9,310 nucleotides of DNA, taken from the NCBI GenBank assembly GCA_964590955.1, contig CAZPYT010000034.1:1-9310 (forward strand), given 5' to 3'. The notes under the pieces are model-generated. The model was given only the letters and a program-made list of their open reading frames with translations. It made no database searches and was not told where the DNA came from. The translations under genes were made by a program, and so were the position numbers. This DNA is from CAZPYT01 sp964590955. Its GTDB lineage: Bacteria > Patescibacteriota > WWE3 > UBA101185 > UBA10185. The first letter of the stretch is position 1. The number at the start of each line of letters is the position of its first letter. Positions 1 to 5,918 of this stretch are shown here, one piece after another.

Positions 1-1275
1 TTCCGGTTTCAATTTTTGGACATTAACAAACCAAGAGTTTTGAGCTTTTTGGATAAGTAAGGTGTCACATCTGTCGTGATAAGGAAATCTATGGAATAAG
101 CGTTCATCTCTAAATAACAACTTCTTTGATTTTAGGTCCTCTCTGATATATTTATCGGCTTTTTTATAAAACATCTTTTCGAAAGGATTTTTCTCTGTTT
201 CTCCCGCTAAAAAATGTCCTTCATCATCTATGCTGAGCATTATTCTCAAGCCGTAGTGATAACCCATTTGTGTATCTACTTCACCAAAACCCGGCGCTGA
301 ATGAACAATTCCTGTACCTTCTTCCATACTCACCATGCCTTCAAAGGCATATATTTTAAAATCTTTTTCACTTCTTTCATAGAATGAATAAGGCGGAATG
401 TAGGATAAACCCAATAACTCTGAACCTTTAATATTTTTAATTACTTTATGATCAATATCGGAAAAAGCATGTTGTACTCTTTTTTTAGCGGTAATATATT
501 TTTCACCAAGTGACTCCACTATGCTGTATTCTTCATTCTCATCTAAAACTAATCCTCTATTTGAGGGGATTGTCCAGGGCGTAGTTGTCCATGCCAGAAC
601 ATAAATTCCGTTAAATTTTTTATTTTTGTCGTCGCTAATCTTAAATTTAACCATTATTGACGGGTCTTCAACATCTTTATAAGTATTATCCATTGCCACT
701 TCAAAATTTGAGACCGGAGTTCCACAAGTAGTACAAAATAAAGATGTTCTAACTCCTTCGTAGATAAGACCTTTATCGTACAACTGCTTAAAGACCCAAA
801 TCACTGACTCCATATATTTTCTGTCTATTGTTTTATAAGCATTATCCATATCTACCCAGCGAGCAATTTTGTCTATATACCAACCCCATTCAGAAGACAC
901 TTCAGAAGTATATTTGTAGCATTCCTGAGTAAACTTTTCTAAGCCAAATGATTCAATATCTCGTCTATTTTTTATATCTAATTTTTTTTGAACTTTATTT
1001 TCTACGGTTAAGCCATGCGCATCCCAACCCCAAATTCTTTCTACCCGCTTACCCCTCATCGTCCAATATCTTGGGATAATATCCTTAGCCACCGAACCCA
1101 ATAGATGACCATAGTGGGGTAATCCTGAAATAAACGGAGGACCGTCGTAAAAAACATAATGGTTATCGTCGGATTTAGATTGAACTGATTTCTCAAAGAT
1201 ATGGTGATCTTTCCAATATCTGAGAACCTCGCTTTCAAGCTCAGGGACTGCTTTATTTTCAGGAACTTTAAACAT
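1..1275 (-). CDS. ileS: Isoleucyl-tRNA synthetase, type 2 (eukaryote-like), N-terminal 425 residues; 3' end outside the window
   Basis: This cytoplasmic class I aminoacyl-tRNA synthetase charges tRNA-Ile with isoleucine. The reading frame is open from ATG at 1275 to base 1 without a stop. The N-terminal part shows DGPPFISGLPHYGH, with the HIGH-type ATP site HYGH at residues 54-57, then WGWDAHGL (82-89). A CxxC (C181, C184) precedes SNFEV. The CP1 editing domain has the threonine-rich TTTPWTIPSN (230-239) and GTGIVHSAPGFGE (320-332). H325 and D334 align with the editing residues H333 and D342 of E. coli IleS. The KMSKS loop and the anticodon-binding domain would lie beyond the window. GLPHYGH and CGTPVSNFEV resemble the eukaryote-like type 2 enzymes, some of which are mupirocin-insensitive. 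Oddities are Ala and Thr where WDCHGLP is usual (residues 86 and 90). No Shine-Dalgarno precedes the ATG; a -10-like element does. The family call is firm and the type 2 assignment is likely. Confidence 0.95.
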   Translation of the reverse strand, partial: MFKVPENKAVPELESEVLRYWKDHHIFEKSVQSKSDDNHYVFYDGPPFISGLPHYGHLLGSVAKDIIPRYWTMRGKRVERIWGWDAHGLTVENKVQKKLDIKNRRDIESFGLEKFTQECYKYTSEVSSEWGWYIDKIARWVDMDNAYKTIDRKYMESVIWVFKQLYDKGLIYEGVRTSLFCTTCGTPVSNFEVAMDNTYKDVEDPSIMVKFKISDDKNKKFNGIYVLAWTTTPWTIPSNRGLVLDENEEYSIVESLGEKYITAKKRVQHAFSDIDHKVIKNIKGSELLGLSYIPPYSFYERSEKDFKIYAFEGMVSMEEGTGIVHSAPGFGEVDTQMGYHYGLRIMLSIDDEGHFLAGETEKNPFEKMFYKKADKYIREDLKSKKLLFRDERLFHRFPYHDRCDTLLIQKAQNSWFVNVQKLKPE

Positions 1276-1281
1276 GTTGAA

Positions 1282-1292
1282 ATGATAGCAAA
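1282..1292 (-). promoter_or_regulatory. Putative extended -10 element for a leaderless ileS transcript
   Basis: The minus strand reads TTTGCTATCAT, which holds TGC followed by TATCAT (5 of 6 matches to TATAAT). Exactly 6 nt (TTCAAC) separate it from the ileS ATG, so a start of transcription at or next to the A of ATG is expected. The -35 region is weak: TTTAAC lies 17 nt upstream. No Shine-Dalgarno lies between this element and the ATG. The same TTTGCTAnnAT string occurs just before murG. This is an inference from pattern and spacing only. Confidence 0.4.
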
Positions 1293-1448
1293 TTATTCAG
1301 CTGCGTTAAAGATTTCAACCGCATCTGACTCAGCATGCGCTGCATCAAAATACAAATCAGTCTTATACGATCTCATAACTAAAATCGTAGAAGCAACAAT
1401 AACAGACACCACCAATATAAAAAATATGGCAAAATAATTTAATTTCAT
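1293..1448 (-). CDS. Small single-span membrane protein of unknown function (51 aa)
   Basis: I do not recognise this protein. An ATG at 1448 opens a 51-codon frame ending in TAA at 1293. It begins MKLNYFAIFFILVVS, and residues about 4-25 form one uninterrupted hydrophobic stretch that fits a single membrane helix or uncleaved signal anchor. It is followed by RSYK and then a polar, acidic, alanine-containing tail (residues 30-51, with six Asp/Glu) ending in FNAAE. The ORF fits exactly between its neighbours: 9 nt after the adenosyltransferase stop and 17 nt before the ileS start, with no overlap. That packing matches the rest of the cluster and supports a real gene. There is no Shine-Dalgarno, so it is probably translated from the upstream operon transcript. 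Short length and lack of a known homologue are the main doubts. Confidence 0.6.
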   Translation of the reverse strand: MKLNYFAIFFILVVSVIVASTILVMRSYKTDLYFDAAHAESDAVEIFNAAE

Positions 1449-1457
1449 AAATTGAAT

Positions 1458-2003
1458 TTATTTGGAGTTGTTCCAAATCAAGTCATTTATACCTTGGTCT
1501 AAGTTAGCATATCGTGCTAACACAAACAATAGATCAGACAGTCTGTTTGTATAAATTCCCATATTATCAATAGTTTTTTCTTGAAGGTGAGTATATTTTG
1601 AATAATCCAAAGAAAACAACAATCGTTCTGTTTCGCGACATACTGCTCTGGCATGGTGAAATTTTGCTGCCGCATCAGAGCCTCCCGGAAACAAAAAGTT
1701 CTTCAATTTTGGTAAAGTGCTTTCAAAATAATCAATCTTAGCCTCCAACCAGGCTATTCGTACACTGTAAGAAATTTTTGTAGGATAACCTGCAAGAACC
1801 GCCCCGATTTCCATTAGGTCTTTTTGAATATGTAGTACAGCCTTAGTAAGATCTTTGTTCTTTCCATAATTTAAATAGCCTAATAAAGCGTTGAGTGTAT
1901 CATAGCCTCCCAAAACAGAAATCAGCGGGTCGGATTTTAAAATCTTAATTCCGCCATACAATGAAGTGGCTCCAAAATCACCTTTTTTAGTATATATTCT
2001 CAT
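1458..2003 (-). CDS. pduO: PduO-type ATP:cob(I)alamin adenosyltransferase
   Basis: This enzyme transfers the 5'-deoxyadenosyl group of ATP to cob(I)alamin, giving adenosylcobalamin, the cofactor of the reductase encoded immediately upstream. Numbering from the ATG at 2003, the 181-aa protein has the family landmarks in order. The N-terminal ATP loop is YTKKGDFGATSLYGG (4-18), the DELN-region helix appears as YDTLNALLG (34-42), the signature is FPGGSDAAAKFHHARAVCR (105-123), continuing as ETER (R119, R123, E126, R127), and YTNRLSDLLFVLAR lies at 151-164. Length is typical of the family's single-domain enzymes. Thr replaces the usual Glu of DELN. The nrdJ stop TAA (2007-2009) is followed directly by GTG ATG. 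I prefer the ATG, because MRIYTKKGD is a normal family N-terminus, but GTG at 2006 would add one residue. No Shine-Dalgarno is visible, so translation is probably coupled to nrdJ. Confidence 0.93.
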   Translation of the reverse strand: MRIYTKKGDFGATSLYGGIKILKSDPLISVLGGYDTLNALLGYLNYGKNKDLTKAVLHIQKDLMEIGAVLAGYPTKISYSVRIAWLEAKIDYFESTLPKLKNFLFPGGSDAAAKFHHARAVCRETERLLFSLDYSKYTHLQEKTIDNMGIYTNRLSDLLFVLARYANLDQGINDLIWNNSK

Positions 2004-2006
2004 CAC

Positions 2007-4493
2007 TTAGCAGCGGCTGTATCCGCATGTATAGCATTTAGCACATCCTTCCTCTAAAACAAGTGAGGAATTTCCGCAATCCGGACACATATCAGTATGA
2101 GAAAAATATGTTACTTCATTTTTTGCAGATTCAACATTATCAGATCCGTTTGCTCGAACTTCGATTGCAAATTCTTCAGCTAATTTTTTTGCAACTGCAT
2201 CAGGAAGTGAGCTGACTCTGTTTTTACCAAAGCCAACTGAAGAAAAACCGCCAATTCCAATTAACTGCACAATAATATCTTTTACCGTAAACATACGATT
2301 CGTAGAAGCTCGTAACCAGCCTGACAATAACCTACCAAGAGCCTCTGACAGAGCTGAAACGTCAGAACCGGCTTTGCCTACATTTACAAAAACCTCTACA
2401 GGATCATTATTTTCATCTTTATTTATTGTTATAAATGCCTTTCCCTGAGGAGTCTCTACTTTATACGTAGATCCCTGAAGTTTTTTGGCACGAACTGTGT
2501 TGAACGTGTTCTGCGAGACCTGAACGACATTTTGCGTTTCTTCTGGTTTAGCGTTCTTTGAATCCTTGGTTTCTTTTGTTTCAAGTACGACTTCGCTTCT
2601 ACTGCCTGTTACATATACCGTCAAACCTTTTACTCTCATTTCCCATCCCTTAAGGTAAACATCTGCTACGTCCTTTTCTGTTGCAGATGATGGAAAATTA
2701 CACGTTTTAGAGATGGAGTTATCAATAAATGCCTGAATACTTGCCTGCATCTTAATATGCTGCTCCGCGGTTATATCTGAAGATACTACAAAAACGCGCT
2801 TAATATTTTCAGGCAAGCCTTCGATATTTGAGCAGGTTCCCTTTTCAATTACTTGATCAATAATCCTTTTTCTTGCTTCACCCACTATACCCGCCTTATT
2901 TAGAGCTTCGATAAATTGAGGACTTGTATAAGTCAAAGTCATGCCACCCGAATCACCGGCTGCCTGATATACATTTCGATAATAGGCTAGCGCAAATACA
3001 GGTTCGCAACCGTAACCCTCTATTCCGGCAACCGTAGAAATTGTACCGGTAGGAGCAATTGTAGTTTGCGCAGCATTTCTTATTCCATGGGTTTTTATTC
3101 CTGAATATACTTTGTCCCAATCAACTTTGGTTCTACCGAAATTAAATTGATAAGGTTCTATAGGTCTGGGTTTTTTCCATTTTATGTTTTCAGGATCATA
3201 AATACTTCCTTTTATTTTTCTGAAGGCACCGCGCTCTTCTGCCAATCTTATGGACGTAAGCATAGAGTGATATCTCATAAATTCTGTTATTTGAGCAGCT
3301 AATTCCTGTCCTTTTTTACTTCCATAAGATACATTCATAGAATACATTACATCAGCCAAGCCCATAAAACCCAGGCCTATTCTCCTTGCATTTAGAGCTG
3401 CCTCTTTAAGTTGCGGGACTGAAGGCACGTATTTATTTGCTGAAACAACATTATCCAGAAATCTTGTTGAAAGTTCTATTGTTTCCTGTAAAAGATCCCA
3501 ATCCAATAAGCCCTCAGAGTCAGTATGTGCTGCGAGGTTAATAGAGCCAAGACAACAATTCTCATAAGGTCCAAGCCATTGTTCGCCGCATGGGTTGGTT
3601 GCCTTTAGTTCATAAAGATGTGGTACCGGATTATATTTGTTTGCTTCATCAATAAAAAGTACACCCGGCTCTCCATTTTTATACGCACCTGAAACTATTA
3701 GGTCAAATATTTCTTTGGCGCGTGGTGTCTCAACAACCTGTTTTGTTTTTGGGTCAATTAAATCATATGTTGCATCATTTTTAACGGCATGCATAAATTT
3801 ATTGGTTAATGCAACAGAAATATTAAAATTAGCCACATTTCCCTCATCTGTTTTACATTTAATGAATTCTCTTATATCCGGGTGGTCTACTCTTAGTACT
3901 GCCATATTCGCACCGCGACGAACCCCACCTTGAGCTATTTCACCAAATGCCTTATCATAAACAGCCAAAAAACCAACGGGACCGGTGGCTTTCCCATTAC
4001 TTGATGCAACATTGGAACCTCTGGGTCTTAAATCTGTAAAAGAAAAACCGTTACCTCCGCCTACCTGCTGAATAAGTGCGGCATCTCTGAGCGTTGAAAA
4101 TATACCATCACTCCTCTTTCCCATGTCATCAGCTATAGGAAGTACAAAACAAGCTGCCAGTTGACCTAAAGGAGTACCGGCACCTGTGAAGGTAGGTGAG
4201 TTTGGAAAAAATCTTTTTGTAGTTAATAAGTTGTAAAAATCAATTTTTGTTCTGGTGACATCTTGATATGGGGCATCGGGTTCTGCAACTACTCTGGCAA
4301 CTCTTTCAAACATCTCTTCCACAGTTTCAGCAGGATTACCCTGAGCATCTCTCATAAGGTATCTTTTTTCCAATATGACTCTTGAGTTTTCACTGAGCTC
4401 AAGATTCTGATTTTTATCAGTCATATCGCTGATTTTTTTACTTCTGATCCTTAGGGATAAATCTACACCATCAATATTTTTCAATTCAGACAT
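2007..4493 (-). CDS. nrdJ: Adenosylcobalamin-dependent (class II) ribonucleoside-diphosphate reductase
   Basis: NrdJ reduces ribonucleotides to deoxyribonucleotides in the cytoplasm, using a thiyl radical generated from adenosylcobalamin, and works with or without oxygen. The 828-aa protein starts at an ATG with a good Shine-Dalgarno (GGAG, 8 nt spacer). Features in order: an N-terminal RNR region (about 35-105), C115 in AACFVLPI, QQVGGGNGFSF (142-152), the active-site loop NPCGE (N300, C302, E304) with the thiyl cysteine C302, C313/C314 before LGSINL, and the phosphate-binding PTGTIS (481-486). C115 and C313 correspond to the redox pair of Thermotoga NrdJ. A TSCPD-like domain (about 664-728) follows, then a C-terminal cysteine-rich ribbon: C803, C806, C817, C820, C823 and C828. 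The last cysteines (CGYSRC) are expected to relay electrons from thioredoxin-like proteins. I see no N-terminal ATP-cone and no intein. A lysine- and glutamate-rich linker lies at about 637-660. The adjoining adenosyltransferase gene supports the AdoCbl assignment. Confidence 0.97.
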   Translation of the reverse strand: MSELKNIDGVDLSLRIRSKKISDMTDKNQNLELSENSRVILEKRYLMRDAQGNPAETVEEMFERVARVVAEPDAPYQDVTRTKIDFYNLLTTKRFFPNSPTFTGAGTPLGQLAACFVLPIADDMGKRSDGIFSTLRDAALIQQVGGGNGFSFTDLRPRGSNVASSNGKATGPVGFLAVYDKAFGEIAQGGVRRGANMAVLRVDHPDIREFIKCKTDEGNVANFNISVALTNKFMHAVKNDATYDLIDPKTKQVVETPRAKEIFDLIVSGAYKNGEPGVLFIDEANKYNPVPHLYELKATNPCGEQWLGPYENCCLGSINLAAHTDSEGLLDWDLLQETIELSTRFLDNVVSANKYVPSVPQLKEAALNARRIGLGFMGLADVMYSMNVSYGSKKGQELAAQITEFMRYHSMLTSIRLAEERGAFRKIKGSIYDPENIKWKKPRPIEPYQFNFGRTKVDWDKVYSGIKTHGIRNAAQTTIAPTGTISTVAGIEGYGCEPVFALAYYRNVYQAAGDSGGMTLTYTSPQFIEALNKAGIVGEARKRIIDQVIEKGTCSNIEGLPENIKRVFVVSSDITAEQHIKMQASIQAFIDNSISKTCNFPSSATEKDVADVYLKGWEMRVKGLTVYVTGSRSEVVLETKETKDSKNAKPEETQNVVQVSQNTFNTVRAKKLQGSTYKVETPQGKAFITINKDENNDPVEVFVNVGKAGSDVSALSEALGRLLSGWLRASTNRMFTVKDIIVQLIGIGGFSSVGFGKNRVSSLPDAVAKKLAEEFAIEVRANGSDNVESAKNEVTYFSHTDMCPDCGNSSLVLEEGCAKCYTCGYSRC

Positions 4494-4501
4494 AACAAAA
4501 A

Positions 4502-4505
4502 CTCC
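4502..4505 (-). promoter_or_regulatory. Shine-Dalgarno of nrdJ
   Basis: GGAG on the minus strand is followed by 8 nt (TTTTTGTT) and then the nrdJ ATG. It fixes the start at 4493 over the internal Met at codon 24. It is the only well-placed Shine-Dalgarno among the starts in this window. Confidence 0.7.
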
Positions 4506-4508
4506 GCA

Positions 4509-4523
4509 GGAAGCACTACTTCC
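4509..4523 (-). promoter_or_regulatory. Perfect hairpin in the nrdJ 5' leader
   Basis: The leader RNA reads GGAAG-UAGUG-CUUCC, a perfect 5-bp stem with a 5-nt loop. The stem can be lengthened by a GC/GC pair across a small internal loop (flanking GC-UU and U-GC). It ends 3 nt before the GGAG ribosome site, so it could affect ribosome access or protect the 5' end of the mRNA. The T-run that follows (TTTTT) is separated by the SD and is too short for a convincing terminator. The structure is seen; any role is inference. Confidence 0.4.
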
Positions 4524-4536
4524 AAGCTAATAAATT

Positions 4537-4565
4537 ATTATACTTTTTGATGGGCAGTTATTTAA
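4537..4565 (-). promoter_or_regulatory. nrdJ: Putative sigma-70-type promoter of nrdJ, proximal
   Basis: A perfect -10 hexamer TATAAT lies at 4537-4542. A 17-nt spacer leads to a weak -35 (TTAAAT, 4560-4565, sharing TT and the fourth-position A with TTGACA). Transcription would start near 4530 and give a leader of about 37 nt that contains the hairpin and the Shine-Dalgarno. Perfect TATAAT in an AT-rich gap can arise by chance, and two more occur upstream, so which one is used is uncertain. Confidence 0.45.
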
Positions 4566-4639
4566 TATCATCACATTTTTTAATTGAATACAATGAAATA
4601 TTGGTTGCAGTATTATAAATATAATATTAGCCACAGTAA

Positions 4640-4655
4640 CGGCATTATATAGTGC
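4640..4655 (-). promoter_or_regulatory. NrdR-box-like sequence upstream of nrdJ
   Basis: The minus strand reads GCACTATATAATGCCG. Its core CTATATAATG matches 9 of 10 positions of the NrdR-box core CwATATaTwG (full consensus acaCwAtATaTwGtgt), but the downstream flank does not match. NrdR is the Zn/ATP-cone repressor of ribonucleotide reductase genes, and its sites usually come in pairs. The only second candidate I see is poor (ACATATATTA, 4685-4694, four helical turns upstream). No nrdR gene is in the window. This is a weak candidate. Confidence 0.25.
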
Positions 4656-4673
4656 AATGCAGATTAGTATCCA
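4644..4673 (-). promoter_or_regulatory. nrdJ: Putative upstream promoter of nrdJ
   Basis: TATAAT at 4644-4649 lies 18 nt downstream of TGGATA (4668-4673), which matches TTGACA at 4 of 6 positions. This is the best -35/-10 pair in the gap. Its -10 is inside the NrdR-box-like sequence at 4640-4655, as would be expected of a repressor site placed over a promoter. Confidence 0.35.
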
Positions 4674-4674
4674 C

Positions 4675-4687
4675 TTATTAGTAATAA
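4675..4687. repeat. Short AT palindrome TTATTA-n-TAATAA downstream of ftsZ
   Basis: Two perfect 6-bp inverted arms flank a single central base, 20 bp after the ftsZ stop codon and next to the upstream nrdJ promoter candidate. It could be an operator for a dimeric regulator, but all-AT palindromes of this size are expected by chance in such sequence. Confidence 0.2.
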
Positions 4688-4706
4688 TATATGTTGGTGC
4701 TTATAA

Positions 4707-5909
4707 CTATCTTCCTCTTAAAAATGCCGGTATATCGTACTTGCTGTCCGTATCTCCTCCAATATTTGGTGATCCCCACGAGTCATCATCTTTTTTGTTC
4801 TCGCCGGAATCAGTATCGTCATCATCCTTGTCCTGAAAATCATCCGCTTGATCATCGTCTTCTAAAACCTGATAAGGTCTAGGAATCGAAGGCATCTGCA
4901 CAGGTTCGCGTTTATAAACCTCATCAGAAGGCATACCTAGCTTTTTTCTAAGATCATCTGAGTCAAAACCGGTTGCAATTACTGTTATCTTTATCTGTTC
5001 TGTCATGGATTCGTCAATAGTCGTACCAAAAATAATATTTGCTTCTGCGCTAGCAGCCTCAATAATGATTTTGGCAGCCTCATCTACTTCACGCATACTC
5101 ATATCAACTCCACCGATTACATTAAATAATATACCTGTGGCGCCCTTGATCGACACATCAAGCAAAGGCGATGTTATTGCAGCTTTCGCAGCTAGTGCCG
5201 CTCTTTCTGAACCGGTACCAATACCAATACCCATCAGAGCCGTGCCTGCGTTTTTCATTATTGTTTTAACATCGGCAAAATCTACATTTATCAAACCCGG
5301 CATGACAATAAGATCTGAAATTCCCTGTACGCCTTGATTTAATACGCTATCACTAAGTCTAAAAGCATCAAGTACTGACATTTTTTCATCGGTAATTTCC
5401 AGTAGTCTTTGGTTGGGAATTGTAATTAGTGCATCAACTTCTTTTCCTAAATTCTGAATGCCGGTTTCTGCATTTTTCATTCTGCGAGCGCCTTCAAAAC
5501 CGAAAGGTTTTGTTACAACTCCTATAGTCAATGCACCTAGTTCTTTTGCTACACGCGCAATAACAGGCGCAGCACCGGTACCTGTACCACCACCCATACC
5601 TGCGGTTATAAATACCATATCCGCTCCCTCAAGATTGGATTTTATTATATCTATATCTTCTTCTGCCGCTTTTTTACCAACTTCAGGGTCAGCACCTGCA
5701 CCCAAACCATTGGTTAATTGTTGTCCAATAGGGATTTTAATGAAGGCTTTGTTTATTGATAAATCCTGAGCATCAGTGTTAACTGCGATAAATTCAACAC
5801 CTTGAATTTGCTGAGATTCAATCATTGTATTTATTACGTTGCAGCCGGCACCGCCTACGCCCACAACTCTTATTTTTGCAAATCTTTCGATTTCAGGTTT
5901 TATATGCAT
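4707..5909 (-). CDS. ftsZ: Cell division GTPase FtsZ
   Basis: FtsZ is the tubulin-like GTPase that polymerises into the cytokinetic ring under the membrane at mid-cell. The 400-aa protein is close to the usual length. It shows the nucleotide-binding start VVGVGGAGCNVIN (15-27), NTDAQDL (44-50), the tubulin signature GGGTGTG (106-112), and the T7 loop NVDFADV (208-214), whose aspartates D210 and D213 drive GTP hydrolysis across the subunit interface. The C-terminal domain runs to about 315. A variable linker (about 335-388) is unusually acidic, with many Asp runs (for example DDDD at 362-365). The conserved tail YDIPAFLRGR (391-400) is the peptide that binds FtsA. The start lies 9 nt after the ftsA stop with no Shine-Dalgarno. 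TAAAAT, overlapping that stop, sits 6 nt before the ATG and might act as a -10. It is probably co-transcribed with ftsA. Confidence 0.98.
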   Translation of the reverse strand: MHIKPEIERFAKIRVVGVGGAGCNVINTMIESQQIQGVEFIAVNTDAQDLSINKAFIKIPIGQQLTNGLGAGADPEVGKKAAEEDIDIIKSNLEGADMVFITAGMGGGTGTGAAPVIARVAKELGALTIGVVTKPFGFEGARRMKNAETGIQNLGKEVDALITIPNQRLLEITDEKMSVLDAFRLSDSVLNQGVQGISDLIVMPGLINVDFADVKTIMKNAGTALMGIGIGTGSERAALAAKAAITSPLLDVSIKGATGILFNVIGGVDMSMREVDEAAKIIIEAASAEANIIFGTTIDESMTEQIKITVIATGFDSDDLRKKLGMPSDEVYKREPVQMPSIPRPYQVLEDDDQADDFQDKDDDDTDSGENKKDDDSWGSPNIGGDTDSKYDIPAFLRGR

Positions 5910-5918
5910 TTTTAAATT

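Larger units (their letters stand above)
4494..4706 (-). other. Intergenic leader between ftsZ and nrdJ; the only sizeable non-coding gap in the window
   Basis: This 213-bp AT-rich gap is much longer than any other spacing here (0-22 nt), so transcription or control probably changes between the division genes and nrdJ. On the transcribed strand it holds three perfect TATAAT hexamers (4644-4649, 4612-4617, 4537-4542), a small hairpin and a Shine-Dalgarno just before nrdJ. I found no G+C-rich terminator after ftsZ. I also found no cobalamin riboswitch: no B12-box-like CAGGAGACCTGCC segment and too little structured, G-rich sequence. Only trivial ORFs (10 codons or so) occur in it. Confidence 0.7.

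Noticed and set aside
1201..1437. 78-codon ORF on the plus strand
   Set aside because: It is antisense to the ileS start and to the small membrane ORF, has no recognisable domain, and every neighbouring gene runs on the other strand.
3637..3933. Plus-strand ORF inside nrdJ
   Set aside because: It is a shadow of a strongly conserved NrdJ coding region.
4494..4523. Rho-independent terminator formed by GGAAG/CTTCC and the following T-run
   Set aside because: The stem has only 5 bp, the T-run is 5 nt and is separated from the stem by the ribosome site, and it lies directly before nrdJ, so it is better read as a leader hairpin.
4494..4706. Cobalamin riboswitch before nrdJ
   Set aside because: It would make biological sense for a B12-dependent enzyme, but I find no B12-box-like sequence and the region is too AT-rich and short of stable helices. 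A covariance search would settle it.
4691..4882. Plus-strand ORF overlapping the end of ftsZ
   Set aside because: It is antisense to the ftsZ linker and tail; the composition reflects the GAT/GAC-rich linker read backwards.
5005..5769. Two plus-strand ORFs inside ftsZ
   Set aside because: Both are antisense to conserved FtsZ domains and read as low-complexity Ala/Ile/Pro-rich shadows.
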